Part shown: piece after piece, positions 30,686-41,216 of the stretch
Layout: the number at the start of each line of letters is the position of its first letter
Position numbering within the stretch: the first letter of the stretch is position 1
Assembly (NCBI GenBank): GCA_951799405.1
Contig: OX637356.1
Coordinates: forward strand, 11,059,229 to 11,123,228
Length of the DNA: 64,000 nucleotides
Origin: Agapetus fuscipes
Taxonomy: Eukaryota; Arthropoda; Insecta; Trichoptera; Glossosomatidae
Reading direction: 5' to 3'
Notes under the pieces: generated by a model
Told to the model about the DNA's origin: nothing
Databases searched by the model: none
The model's input: the letters and a program-made list of their open reading frames with translations, nothing else
Made by a program: the position numbers and the translations under genes

Positions 30686-31340
30686 AATAATTTACTCCTT
30701 CAGATTTATTTATTAGATTTTTTTACCCAAAAATCAAGTTAAGTCTCCTTTTTTGAATGGATTGACTTCAACCGGGTGTAGAAATTAGAACTTTGGAGGA
30801 ATAAGTAAGGTTACTTTCTCTTCATAAGGCATTTAAAAGCTCGATCGTTTTTCTAAATAAATATTGAAAATAATTTATTAATTTTACAGAAAAACTTTGA
30901 ATAATGAGAAGTGATACAAATCTTTAAAAAACAGTAATATAGTAAAAAAAAAACAAATAATAATATAATTGATTATTTTATCAAATAAAGATAACAAAAA
31001 TTAATCAACTTACACGTTAAAAACCAGAAGGATCCTCAAAACACCAAAAATAAACTGTTTTGTATGAATCCAAAATATAATAATTTTTCCTAATTGTCAC
31101 AACTACCTATTTATAAAATTTATGGCACACATTTTTCACAATAAAAAAACACTAAATTATCAACAACAACAAAAAACACTTCACTAATCAATGTAAATAA
31201 AACAGTATAGGTACTTTCAAAATTATTTTTTATATTTAATTTTTCATTACCTCTTCAAATATATTCTAATAAAGTACTTTTTTACTGATTTTTAATTGAA
31301 TTTTTATTTTTTCTAGTTTTCTGCACGTATTTCTTGTCCA
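30686..31340. other. No gene recognised
   Basis: Extremely AT-rich; nothing supported. Confidence 0.45.
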
Positions 31341-31349
31341 CGTGAATTA

Positions 31350-31560
31350 TGTGGTCTACAGAAGGCTCTGGCGGGTATTCAGCGTGACCATTCTCTTTGG
31401 GAGACGATCCCCTACTGACAACCAAACACTAATGGCCCCATGAGGCGGGGGGCGAGGTGCCACATTGGGCAGAAATGCACCCAGCACAATACGCCAATCA
31501 TTCACTAATCGGGGGTGGATTTGGATCGAGCCGGAGGGTGAAAGTGAAAGTGTATACAAT
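31350..31560. other. GC-richer block of unknown nature
   Basis: Stands out from its AT-rich surroundings ('GCGGGGGGCGAGGTGCC'). A 67-codon minus-strand frame is open but has no recognisable motif; it could be transposon- or exon-derived. Confidence 0.25.
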
Positions 31561-31680
31561 ACAGATTGATTGATGTAAATTGCTCCTGGTAATCGGCTTT
31601 TCTTTTCAGGAAAATTTGCATTTGGAATAATATAACGGGAAATGTTGCCTTCAGATAATGATGATGATGATCCATGCTTT

Positions 31681-31803
31681 GGCCCGGTATTTTCAACTTT
31701 AGCATAGCGGTTTTATACTGAAAAAAAAGGACGCGCTTATGTAAATCGTGTGTCATCAGTTTAAAGTCACATGTTATTAAACTAACGTTGAAAATACCGG
31801 GCC
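31681..31803. mobile_element. Short inverted-repeat element (GGCCCGGTATTTTCAAC ends)
   Basis: 123 bp with perfect 17-bp inverted termini. I see no clear target duplication, so the superfamily is unassigned. Confidence 0.6.
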
Positions 31804-31822
31804 TGAGGAAATAGTTACAATT

Positions 31823-32088
31823 GACTATAATAAATCTATAATCTAAGTTGCAAAGATATATTCATTTAAAGTTCTCAAATGCATGCCCACAAACAAACAC
31901 GTGTAGTTCGCGCTTACAAATGCTGAATGTTTACTTGCAAATAAAATCTAAACCTTAAATGTGCATAAGCCCTACAACTTTTGCCGACCTTCCCTGACAC
32001 AGGGGTGACATTGGCAAAGTGAACCATTTTTTTACAGTATGGGTGGTCAGCCTCATACCAACCTATAAGTCAAGGAATAACTACTATG
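31823..32088 (-). repeat. LINE-tail unit, solitary, (TATAGA) tail subtype
   Basis: On the minus strand from 'ATTCCTTGACTTATAGGTTG' to 'TTGCAACTTAGATTATAGATT'. No LINE coding sequence attached. Confidence 0.85.
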
Positions 32089-32177
32089 ACTACTTTCATC
32101 TAATTAGTATAACTTCAATATCTACAAATTTTACAATCCATGCTGCAAAATTCAGACTGAAGGATATTAATGCAAGT

Positions 32178-32445
32178 AGGTTTCCTTGAATTATAGGTTG
32201 GTATGAGGCTGACCACCCATACTGTAAAAAATGGTTCACTTTGCCAATGTCACCCCTGTTTCAGGGAAGGTCGGCAAAAGTTGTGGGGCTTATGTTCATT
32301 TGAGGTTTGGATTTTATTTGTAAGTACACAATCAGCATTTGTAAGCGCGAACTACACTTGTTGGTTTGTGGGCATACATCTGAGAGCTTTAAATGAATAT
32401 ATCCTTGCAACTTAGATTATAGATTATTACAGATTATAGGTTAAA
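32178..32445 (+). repeat. LINE-tail unit, solitary, same subtype
   Basis: Starts 'TTTCCTTGAATTATAGGTTG'; nearly identical to the LINE-attached unit at 28.2 kb ('GGATTTTATTTGTAAGTACACA'-type body). It forms an inverted pair with the copy at 31823, about 90 bp apart. Confidence 0.85.
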
Positions 32446-32479
32446 GACAAGTGTAACAATTTAAATCTCAAAGAAACGC

Positions 32480-32937
32480 AAGTAATCTGCTGAACCTATT
32501 TATTTTCACAGGCAAAACATCCGGCCTTACGCTAAGCGCTTCACTTGAAGTGGAGTTTCCCAGCTTCTGAGGGTCTGGTTTTTATTTTTTATGAAGACTG
32601 AGTAGATTTTTTTTTAAATAAACACGAAAAATCATTTCTTGCACTCTTGGTGGCAGAGGCGTGCATCCCATACAGGCACATGCGCCTTATAGGTAGGCAA
32701 TATATGGTAAAAAAAAAACACGCATTTAAGCTTGATATTGAAATTTAAAATTCAAAATTCAAGTTGGATTGGAGCCATCGTTAACACTTCAGTCAATTCC
32801 AAATGAGTTATTTTAAAGGAATGGAAGAAAATATTTATTCTGATTTTTTTTGCCTATACGCTATGCACGCGCCTGCTTGGTGAGGAACGAACCCTATCCC
32901 TCTGACATGGAACGCAAGCACTTCACATGCTACCGGA
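32480..32937 (-). repeat. SINE1 interrupted by a hAT-type MITE
   Basis: The minus-strand head (TCCGGTAGCATGTGAAGTGC) is diverged. The element is interrupted near its post-B-box region by the MITE at 32654; flanks 'CTTGGTGG' and 'CTTGGTGA' rejoin to the normal SINE1 sequence. Confidence 0.75.
32654..32875. mobile_element. hAT-type MITE (CAGGCGCGTGCAT family), copy 2
   Basis: Ends CAGAGGCGTGCATCCC and GCATAGCGT-complement ...TGCACGCGCCTG, 8-bp duplication CTTGGTGG/CTTGGTGA. The interior matches copy 1 at 18120 in inverse orientation. Both copies sit inside SINE1. Confidence 0.8.
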
Positions 32938-33440
32938 TTAAAAATACATAATCCCGAAATCTGATGTGGATCATTTATTTCAAACGTGTGATTTTAAAGA
33001 CCAAAAACACTGCCCTAAAAACGACGATATGCAATTTACAACATAAATTCATGCCGTTAAAGGCCCTACAAATATTAATCAAATGATTTATTTCTATCTT
33101 TTTTGGTAGCGCAGGTCGTAAACATCAAAATGCAGTTTATAAAATAGGGATCCAGGGGATACGACGGCAAAGATAAAGCCAAGTTAATGAATCGTGACCT
33201 TCGTAAGCCTTTTGGTGGGAAGGTACTAGAACAGCGCACAGAAAACCGGTCCCTATCATGCTAGTAGTTAAGCATCTGTATCGCTCGCTCCAAACAAGGT
33301 GTTATAATAATTATTTCCAACAAATTCATAAAAGTCCCACATAGCCGGCTGTTGGCATGTTATGGCAGAGCGGTTTATTTTAATAGAGTAGCGGTGGCGC
33401 CTGAGCACCGGCCAAAGGAAGACTTGGCCGTGTAAATGCG
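32938..33440. other. No gene recognised
   Basis: Mixed composition; no motif-bearing ORF and no clear repeat. Confidence 0.4.
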
Positions 33441-33900
33441 TGGAGAATGGTGCTCGGGGAATGGAGAAACGCTGGAGGAATAAGTGTGTAGGAACGATGC
33501 TCGGCAAGTGAAGAAATGTTGGAGGAATAAATGTGTAGGAATGATGATCGGGGAGTGAAGAAGTGTTGGGGAAATAAGTGTGAAAATACACGAAGAACGA
33601 TGCTTAGGTAATGGAGAAATGCTGGAGGAATAAGTGTGTAGGAACGATAATCGGGGAGAGAAGAAATGTTGGAGGAATAAATGCAGGAAGAATGCTCGGG
33701 GAATGGAGAAATGCTGGAGGAATAAGTGCGTAGAAATTATGAGGAATAAGTGTGTAACTACACGGGAAACTATGCTTAGGGAGTGGAGAAATGCTGGAGG
33801 AATAAATGTAGGAATAATGCTCGGGGAATGGAGAAATGCTTGAGGAATAAGTGTGTAGGAACGATGATTGGGGAATAAAGGAGTGTTTAAGTAATACGTG
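33440..33900 (+). repeat. Degenerate minisatellite, roughly 60-bp unit
   Basis: The phrase 'GGAGAAATGCTGGAGGAATAAGTG' style unit (here kept short: GAAATGCTGGAGGAATAA) recurs about eight times with 'GATGCTCGGGGAATG' between. Unit lengths vary. It directly precedes the LINE fragment at 33.9 kb. Confidence 0.7.
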
Positions 33901-33924
33901 TGTATTTACACACTTATTTAGGAA

Positions 33925-34305
33925 TAAATGGTTAAAGAAAGAATGTTATTTGAAAGGGGATGTGAAAGTTAAGGTACAAAAGAATGTGAGGAGATGGTTT
34001 GGGCATGTGGAAAGAATGAATGCTGATAGACTGACAAAGTAGGTATATATACAGAGGAAGCGTGAAAGGAAAAATAGGTAGGTAAGGGTCGACCGAGAAA
34101 AGTATGGAGTGATCAGATAGAGGAGATTGTGAAAGAATGGAATATACAAAGCGAGCGTAAAAGAAGAAAATGCATGAAAAAGGTGATGGATATGAATGAA
34201 TTGAAAGACGTATTTCAGGATAGGAAGAAATGGAGGCAGCTCTGCAGAGTCTCTAACCACCCCTAGCGGAATGGTGACAGAGTTACAGTTACAGTTACCC
34301 TCGTT
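33925..34305 (+). pseudogene. RTE family B C-terminal fragment and tail
   Basis: Encodes KKECYLKGDVKVKVQKNVRR and WFGHVERMNADRLTK, then stops and frame breaks, then IQSERKRRKCMKKVMDM-like sequence. The tail 'GACAGAGTTACAGTTACAG' is the (GTTACA)n end of this family. Homologous to 62786-63997. Confidence 0.8.
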
Positions 34306-34309
34306 CTTC

Positions 34310-34352
34310 GAGTATTTACTCGGAGAACGAGGGTCAGAGAGTGAAGAAATGT
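34310..34352. repeat. Short perfect hairpin
   Basis: CCTCGTTCTTCGAG and CTCGGAGAACGAGG pair around a short loop. Possibly a terminator-like or mobile-element remnant; no gene ends here. Confidence 0.4.
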
Positions 34353-34659
34353 TAAGAGTTCTAAATGTGTAAGTAAGTACAATGAGAACGAGGATGAGGA
34401 GACGAAAAATGATAGTTCATAAGGTTCTAGTCAACCTATAGAATTAAATAAAATGTGATTATACTATTTAATTAACTTTTAATTAAAACATGCAGACGAG
34501 TACTTTTTCCACTTGTAATCTTTCTACTAAATACTCGCACGTGCTTTTTGAAGATTTTTGTACAATAATTTATTATTTTATTAATCAAATGGATTATTAA
34601 CAATTCCTGCCAATCAAAAAAATAAAAGTAATATAAATATTTTGAAAGTATTGTTATGA

Positions 34660-34900
34660 GAAATAGACAATACCGCCTACTCATCTTATCATACAAGGAA
34701 ATATTGAAGAGAAAACGACTCAAGGGCACCAAAAATATGATGGCTGAATACGCCACATACTCCAATGGCAAAAACCATAGATAAACCAAAGCACCAAATC
34801 CATATTTTGAGCAGCAGCATCCTAAGTAGAAATATCCATTAAAATTGCATGTTTTCGTTAGAAGTGGCACTGGAAGAAGAAGAAGGATTCGTTATCTAAG
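34660..34900 (+). pseudogene. Degenerate LINE C-terminal fragment (third RTE-type family)
   Basis: Follows the order of 38875-39120: 'CTCATCTTATCAT', 'GGCACCAAAAATATGATGGCTGA' in part, 'GTTAGAAGTGGCAC' and an AAGAAG tail. Heavily mutated. Confidence 0.6.
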
Positions 34901-34954
34901 CTGCGTCATATTATGAGCTATGCACTTAGAACCCTTAGAACTAAAGGTGGCAGT

Positions 34955-35190
34955 GAAATCTAATCTAATCTAATCTAATCTAAGTTGCAAAATATATGTA
35001 ACATTAGAGATTCACATTATATGCATTTTCACAAACAGAGACAGAAATAAGTTCGCGCTTAAACATGTTACATGCCGCATGTGGTCCTAAAATATAAAAA
35101 CCCAAATCTCAAATGAACGTACACCCTGCAACTCCTGCCGACCTTCCCTGAAACAGGGGTGACATTGGCAAAGTAAACCATTTTCCACAG
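34955..35190 (-). repeat. LINE-tail unit, TTAGA subtype
   Basis: On the minus strand 'TGGTTTACTTTGCCAATGTC' to 'TTGCAACTTAGATTAGATT'. Solitary. Confidence 0.8.
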
Positions 35191-35214
35191 CATGTATTAA
35201 TAATGTAGTAATAA

Positions 35215-35430
35215 TAAAAAAAAAACCTAGATTTCCGCCTTTGGTTGTATTCGGTGACTCATATGTAAGTTCACATTTACACACGCTGCACGCCGCACAA
35301 AATAAAACTTAAATTTTCTGAAACTAATGCTGCCTCTTTCAGACGTCTTCAAAAAGTGAAACATTTTTTTACAGTATGGGTGGTCAGCCTCACAAGCCAC
35401 AGCAACCCATTAGTAAAGAAACAATACTAA
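35215..35430 (-). repeat. LINE-tail unit, diverged
   Basis: On the minus strand 'GAGGCTGACCACCCATACTG', then a compacted body with 'GCGGCGTGCAGCGTG'. It is adjacent to the previous unit. Confidence 0.6.
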
Positions 35431-35539
35431 GATATAAATACATTTCTTATCTTAACACAAAAGCGCTTCCAATTACATATTCTCAAGAGGGCTTAACGTT
35501 ACACTGACGTCATTTCATTCAATGTAAACAATGAGGAAG

Positions 35540-35990
35540 TAATAATCATAATGAGAGACTGATAATACACCGTGTGAGATCCGTCATTTTTGACGGCATG
35601 ATAATGTGCCGTAAAGAGGTTACATATTTGGAGGAGACGAAATACTTGCTTATTTTCGAGCTCAAAAGAAAATTACAACTTTTTCGTCAAACTGAGCTGA
35701 GATTTTGTTTTTTTCCATCTGATGCCTCCAAAAATGTATTTCATTCTTCATTTTTCCTATTTTGTTCTCGACTAGAGAATAAGCTCTAGTCATTCTACGA
35801 GTATAAATACGGACTGTGGTGCTTTGCAGCAGTACACGAGCCGTACACGAGCCGTACACGAGCCGTGAAGCCAGCAGTACAAAAATTAACGTGTGAACTT
35901 AATGTACATATGTAAATTCTAAAATAAGTTGTGTACAATTAATTCAAGCGAAGTTTTATTAAATTGAGCCAAAAGTAAATCGTAGCAATA
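35540..35990 (+). promoter_or_regulatory. Possible promoter or solo-LTR-like block
   Basis: TATAAATA at about 35801 is followed roughly 30 bp later by GCAGCAGTACAC and a 12-bp unit ACACGAGCCGT repeated three times (about 35835-35870). The downstream 'AATTAATTCAAGCGAAGTTTTATT' loosely resembles 28637-28667. No ORF follows. Core promoter or LTR remnant; uncertain. Confidence 0.3.
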
Positions 35991-36014
35991 TTAACAAATA
36001 TGTTTCATTATTTA

Positions 36015-36195
36015 AAGCAAGCACGTGTAAATTCACGCTAGCATGCATTTTTTTCATGTGGGCAAAAAAAAATATATATCTCAAATGCGCATTAGACTGC
36101 AACTCTTTCAGCCATTTGCTGAAACAGAGGTAATATTGGCTAAGTAAAGCAATTTTTACAGCTTTCGCGTATTAGCCTCATATTGTGCTCTCATG
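36015..36195 (-). repeat. LINE-tail unit, degraded
   Basis: Recognisable by 'GCAACTCTTTCAGCCATTTG' and 'GAAACAGAGGTAATATTGGC' on the + strand. Confidence 0.55.
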
Positions 36196-36277
36196 TAATC
36201 TCTCCAAAATCGCCTTCTGGATCTGCTACATCTAAGTTTATTTCATTGAACAGTTCGTTTGTTATTATTATTACATT

Positions 36278-36583
36278 AGGATGATTTATTTGATAAGCGC
36301 TGTTTTTGTATGAATCACACCTCAAGAGCCCTCAGCGAGCATGGTCGTTGCTATATAAAGCGCCAATTCTCAAGCAAGACCCAGTTTCTGTAAGGCTGGA
36401 TAGACCTATTGTGGCCGGTCTTTTGTTGAGGTATGTATATGATTTTTTTTAACCCAGCAAAGGACATTTTTGAAAATATGTATATATGATATATTTTTTT
36501 GTGTTCCGCTGGGATTCGAAACCACGATCTGCTATTTACGAGTCCAAAGTGTTACCACTTACCACTTGACTACGGACCGGTCC
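36278..36583 (-). repeat. SINE2, full length
   Basis: Minus-strand head GGACCGGTCCGTAGTCAAG with B box GGTTTCGAATCCC; tail ATCATCCTAATGTAATAATA. Confidence 0.8.
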
Positions 36584-36599
36584 AAGCCACCCACCACTG

Positions 36600-36797
36600 T
36601 TAATAATGTCACCCCTGTTTCAAGGAAGGTCGGCAGGAGTTGCAGGGTATATTTTCGTTTGAGATTCGGGATTTTATATTGTAGGACCACATGCGGCATG
36701 GTTAAGCGCGGACTTATACGTGTCTGTTTGTGAAAATGCATATAATGTGAATCTCTAATGTTACATATATTTTACAACTTAGATTAGAGTAGATTAT
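36600..36797 (+). repeat. LINE-tail unit lacking its 5' end
   Basis: 'GTCACCCCTGTTTCAAGG' to 'ACAACTTAGATTAGAG'; the first ~60 bp are replaced by the SINE2 head. Confidence 0.7.
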
Positions 36798-37178
36798 ATT
36801 AGAATATAAATATTTACAACTTTTTAAAACAGTTCCTGTAGGCTCGTGTCCATAATTTTCTCTGAAGTTAAGAAATAAGAGAGAAGGGTTAAGTAGGTGG
36901 TTTAATGGATCAAAAGCTAAATATAGAGAATTCATTATTATTCTTCTTATAACAGGAAATAGCTTATCCCAAGGTAACACGCACTTTCCTCAATTTAAGA
37001 GACTAGCACGGTGTTGTTGTAGTGCGTAGTGTTCTGAGTAGGACGTCAATGAAAACGAAAGAAAGGTCTATTTCAGGAATAAAGAAATATTTTTGGACTG
37101 AACCAGGTAAGTACGAAATGAAGCACCTTCAATCAAGTTGTTATTACCTTTTAGTTGCCTATTTATTAATTAAATTAT
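36798..37178. other. No gene recognised
   Basis: AT-rich spacer; short ORFs without motifs. Confidence 0.4.
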
Positions 37179-37179
37179 T

Positions 37180-37443
37180 AGTCTATTCTAATCTAATCTA
37201 ATCTAAGTTGCAAAATATATGTTACATTAGAGATTCACATTATATGCATTTTAAAAAACAGGCATGTATAAGTTCGCGCTTAAACATGCCGCATGTGGTC
37301 CTACAATATGAAAACCCGAATCTCAAATGAACATACACCGTGTAACTCCTGTCGACCTTCCCTTAAACGGGGGTGACATTGGCAAAGTGAAGCATTTTCT
37401 ACAGCATGGGTGGTCAGCCGCATACCAACCTACAAGTCAAGGA
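37180..37443 (-). repeat. LINE-tail unit, solitary
   Basis: On the minus strand starts at 'TTCCTTGACTTGTAGGTTGG' and ends (TTAGA)n. Complete. Confidence 0.85.
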
Positions 37444-37504
37444 ACATACACAACAAATCACATTTTTAATATCAACTTTTATTTTATATCTATTTTTATG
37501 TCTA

Positions 37505-37700
37505 TTGACTTATATTCTGGTAATCTGGTATGTGGCTGACCACCCATACTGTAATAAATGCTTCACTTTGCCAGTGTAACCCCTGTTTCAGGGAAAGTCG
37601 GCAAAAGTTGAAGGGTGTATGTCAATTTGAGATTTGGTTCCACGTTTAAGCGCGAACTTATACGTGTCGGCTTGTGAAAATGCAAATTATGTGAATCCTT
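37505..37700 (+). repeat. LINE-tail unit, internally shortened
   Basis: 'GGTATGTGGCTGACCACCC' through 'GATTTGGTTCCACG' (deletion) to 'CAAATTATGTGAATCC'. Confidence 0.7.
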
Positions 37701-37704
37701 CTAT

Positions 37705-37955
37705 AATAATTAATAATCTATAATCTAAGTTGCATAGATAAATTAACATTTTAAAGCTCATATCAAATGCATGCCCACAAACAAACACGTGTTAGTTCGC
37801 GCTTCCAAATGCTGAATGTGTACATACAAATAAAATCTAAAACTCAAATCAACATAGGCCCTACAACTTTTGCCGACCTTCCCTGACACAGGGGTGACAT
37901 TGGGAAAGTGAACCATTTTGTACAGTATAGGTGATCAGCCTCATACCAATCCTCA
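37705..37955 (-). repeat. LINE-tail unit, (TATAGATT) subtype
   Basis: On the minus strand from 'GGTATGAGGCTGATCACC' to 'CAACTTAGATTATAGATTAT'. It lies against the preceding unit in opposite orientation. Confidence 0.75.
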
Positions 37956-38078
37956 ATGTTACTTATCTTTGTTTATTGATTACTACTTATGCTTTATTAT
38001 TAGATTAGATTACTTTGCAACTTAGAATAGATTCAATATTTTTCAGGGTTTGGTGGTTTACACAGTGAAAGTCCATTG

Positions 38079-38328
38079 TATTATTAATCAAATAAATATA
38101 CTGTTTTAATTCACTTTTTTATTATTTTATTTTAAATATGTCTAACAGTTTTCGCCTAAAAAGGCATCCTCAGGACAATGACAATGACAAATCAAAGAAG
38201 AGAATTCAATTTTGATTTGTCATTGTCATTGTCCTGAGGATGCCTTTTTAGGCGAAAACTGTTAGACATATTTAAAATAAAATAATAAAAAATTGAATTA
38301 AAACAGTATATTTATTTGATTAATAATA
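38079..38328. mobile_element. 250-bp near-perfect palindromic element
   Basis: Arms of about 115-120 bp start TATTATTAATCAAATAAATA; inner arms include 'CAGTTTTCGCCTAAAAAGGC' and 'GGACAATGACAATGACAAATC'. The loop is about 14 nt. Flanks show no obvious duplication. A fold-back MITE. Confidence 0.8.
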
Positions 38329-38339
38329 GAATAGATTCG

Positions 38340-38670
38340 ATTATGAGGTTTCCGATTCAGGGTGCGCTTCTGCCCCGATGCATACAAAGTATCGCCGGTC
38401 GAATAAAAATGTAAATTATTGCATTTTGCTGGTTCATTAGTGATGTACGACTGCGGCAACACCACCGCATAAATAACCAATAGTTGGTTCATCGGCAGGT
38501 GAGCGGGGGTAGATAAATAAGAGGATAGAAACAATGCTGCCAACGCCGGACAATAAATATCCCGTGGGGCGCTACGTCATTTTGGGGGACTCCTATACCT
38601 ACAAAATACAGGCACGGACTTGCAAACAACTATAACATTTACGAATCATAATCACAAAAGACTAGGATTT
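38340..38670. other. No gene recognised
   Basis: Mixed composition, no motif-bearing ORF. Confidence 0.4.
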
Positions 38671-38674
38671 TTAT

Positions 38675-39125
38675 ATGTTTACATGCCTTTGCAACGTTTT
38701 CCCATTCGCTCTGTACGGTATGGAGAGATGGACTCTCACGCAGGCACTGGAGAGACGAATTGAAGCATTCGAGATGTGTCTATACCGAAAAATGCTTCGG
38801 ATCTCTTGGCGTGATCGAGTCACCAATGAAGAAGTCCTTCAACGAATGCGCACTACAAAAGAGCTCCTGCCTACCATTAAGCAGAGAAAGCTAATGTACT
38901 TCGGTCACATTATGAGAAATGAGAAGTACCGTCTCCTTCATCTTATCATTTAGGGTAAGATTGAGAAGGAGGAGAGAAGATCTCAGGGACGCCGAAGGAC
39001 ATCATGGCTGAAATACCTGCGACAGTGGTTCGGCAGAAGCACCAAGTCCCTGTTTCGTAGTAAAATCAAAATAGCTATGATGATCGCCGATCTTCGTTAG
39101 AAGTGGCACAAGAAGAAGAAGAAGA
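38675..39125 (+). pseudogene. RTE-type LINE C-terminal fragment (third family)
   Basis: Encodes YGMERWTLTQALERRIEAFE, MCLYRKMLRISWRDRVTNEE and RKLMYFGHIMRNEKYRLL, then an in-frame TAG at about 38951, then GRRRTSWLKYLRQWF and a (AAG)n tail. This is the distal ORF of an RTE-type element with one stop. Confidence 0.75.
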
Positions 39126-39185
39126 AGCAACTTAGATTACAGATTTAAATAAAAGGCATGCTCACAAGCAGTCACTTGTAGATTA
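39125..39185 (-). repeat. LINE-tail unit fragment
   Basis: Only the 3' end ('GCAACTTAGATTACAGATT' on +) and 'CATGCTCACAAGCAGTCAC' remain. Confidence 0.5.
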
Positions 39186-39189
39186 GTCG

Positions 39190-39405
39190 CTGTGATGGTC
39201 GAGGGTGATGCGTTGGCAATTGGCTTTACGTTATTGACACTTCCACCGGTTCGACCGCGCCTGCGCCGTGTCCTGTTGACAATAACTTCGACCCTGGTTC
39301 TACAGATGTTCTAAGCAATTATTAATAAGTAACTCTTTAAAAATAATTAATAATTCATTGAATATAAAATAGCTTGGTGAATGGAATTCCTCTTCACAAA
39401 TCTAA
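39190..39405. other. Unrecognised GC-richer spacer
   Basis: Contains 'GGTTCGACCGCGCCTGCGCC'. No supported ORF. Confidence 0.3.
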
Positions 39406-39406
39406 T

Positions 39407-39478
39407 CGTCCAGCCTTACAGAAACTGGGTCTTGCTTGATAATTGGCACTTAACAGGGACGATCAAGCTCGTTAAAAG
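39407..39478 (+). repeat. SINE2 tail, first half of a dimeric SINE
   Basis: 'CGTCCAGCCTTACAGAAAC' to 'GATCAAGCTCGTTAAAAG', directly joined to SINE1. Confidence 0.75.
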
Positions 39479-39758
39479 TCCGGGTGATTGCTCAATTGGT
39501 AGAATGCTTGCATTCCATGCCGAGAGTAAGGGTTCGATCTCAAGGTTTACTCAGCCTTCACAATAAATGAGAACCAACCCCCTGAGGAGCTGGGAAACCC
39601 ACATTTCAATTAAAGTGGTTGGCGTAAGGACAGCCCCCCTTACCTGTAAAAATAAATAGTTCCCACTTGCCACATGCATGCGAAACTCTTCGGGGATAAC
39701 GCAACAAGATGTTAAACTATATGTGAAGCGTAGCTACGTTTGCGAAGCTTTTTTGATG
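39479..39758 (+). repeat. SINE1, second half of a dimeric SINE
   Basis: Head TCCGGGTGATTGCTCAATTG. It has the same internal deletion (GATCTCAAGGTTTACTC) as the copy at 2929, so the two derive from one rearranged master. Confidence 0.8.
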
Positions 39759-39779
39759 TTAATATTTTAGCCTATGGGC

Positions 39780-40140
39780 AAACTGAAGTCAAAGAAAACA
39801 ATCAACATTTATAGTCTATAGATTACCATTTGGCTAGATAGATGCGACGTCTCTATCATTTCCGATAGCCAGACCCAGCCCGATTCCAATCTGCTGACCC
39901 TTGTATTCGTCCCCCATACATCAAGTGTGATAAGTGACCGTGAGGCTCCATAAACAACCCGGTGGCTCCCTGCGACCGCACATGCGAACCCGAATTTCCA
40001 TAAAATTGTAATTGGCCGCATGCTAGTGCAGCGCGGACCTCCTGTGATCGGTGTCGTGTAGATATCGTCGGCAATCGACTCTATTTCGGCCACCCCGAAC
40101 CTGGTGCGCGAGTATCAACTTGTTGGGACTTGTGCAAAGC
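39780..40140. other. GC-richer block without recognised gene
   Basis: Two overlapping minus-strand frames (94 and 72 codons) are open, but neither has a recognisable domain. It may be part of an unrecognised element attached to the LINE fragment that follows. Confidence 0.25.
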
Positions 40141-40440
40141 AATAAACTGTAACTGTTACTCTGTCGCCATTTCGCTAGGAGTGAGCAGAGCCTCTGCAGA
40201 GCTGACTTCATTTCTTCCTATCCTTACATACCTCTTTCAATACATGCATTTTCTTTTACGCTCGCTTTGTACATCCCATTCTTTCACAATCTCCTCGATC
40301 TGATCACTCCCTATTTTTCTCGGTCGTTCATTACCTCTTTTTCCTCTGTAAAATATTTACTTAGTCAGTCTATCATCATTCATTATTTCCACATGCCCAA
40401 ACCATCTCATTACATTTTTTTGTATCTTAAGTTTCTCATC
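40140..40440 (-). pseudogene. RTE family B C-terminal fragment
   Basis: On the minus strand the order is 'NVMRWFGHVE' region, 'RKIGSDQIEEIVKEW', then 'CKDRKKW'-like codons and the (GTTACA)n tail near 40155. Frame breaks occur. Homologous to 62786-63997. Confidence 0.75.
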
Positions 40441-40442
40441 TA

Positions 40443-41060
40443 TCTATAATCTATAATCTATAATCTAAGTTGCAAGGATATATTCATTCAAAGCTCTCAG
40501 ATGTATGCCCACAAACAAACACGTGTAGTTCGCGCTTACAAATGCTGATTGTGTACTTACAAATAAAATCCAAACTCAAATGAACATAAGCCCTGCAACT
40601 CCTGCCGACATTCCCTGAAACAGGGGTGACATTGGCAAAGTGAACCATTTTTTACAGTATGGGTGGTCAGCCTCATACCAACCTATAAGTCAAGGAATAC
40701 GAGTAATAAATGACATTTAAGTTTACATAAAAAAAACAACAAAACCTTAAAAATAAATCTATACAAAAAAAGTCAAAAATTTCTTATGCAAAAAATGTAG
40801 CAAACTAATAAACCAACATTACAAATCAGCATTGCAGATTAGCCGCCACTTCTTCCTGTCCTTGCATACTTCTTTCAAATTACATTATTTCTTTAACCAT
40901 TTATTCCTTACTCTATCCTTCACAGTTTTTACTGTCATGCTTCTCAAATGGTTCATTTCCACCGTACATACTTTACTCATTTCGCTATCATTCACTTCCA
41001 TACATCAAAAGTCGGTAACAATATGCCATTGTGTACCGTCATTCTCAGATCGTTAATCGC
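40443..41060 (-). mobile_element. RTE family A 3' end, rearranged, with LINE-tail unit
   Basis: Minus strand: ORF pieces (MYGS region near 41000, DRVR, CKDRKKWRLI near 40850), 3' UTR, then the LINE-tail unit from 'GTATTCCTTGACTTATAGG' at about 40700 to (TATAGATT)n at 40443. The ORF part is mosaic with deletions. Confidence 0.8.
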
Positions 41061-41084
41061 GCAAGAAAGCCGTCGAACATTTCC

Positions 41085-41170
41085 ACATGCGTACCTACAC
41101 GTGTCTGCTTGTGGGAATGCATGTCGTACAAATCTTATGTGTAAAAAATCTTCACAAATTAGATTATCAC
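41085..41170 (+). repeat. LINE-tail unit 3' fragment
   Basis: 'CACGTGTCTGCTTGTGGGAAT' in part and 'AAATCTTCACAAATTAGATT'. Confidence 0.5.
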
Positions 41171-41216
41171 AAACAAAATATTATAGATTGGAACTTCAGA
41201 CTACTTACTCCAAGAT

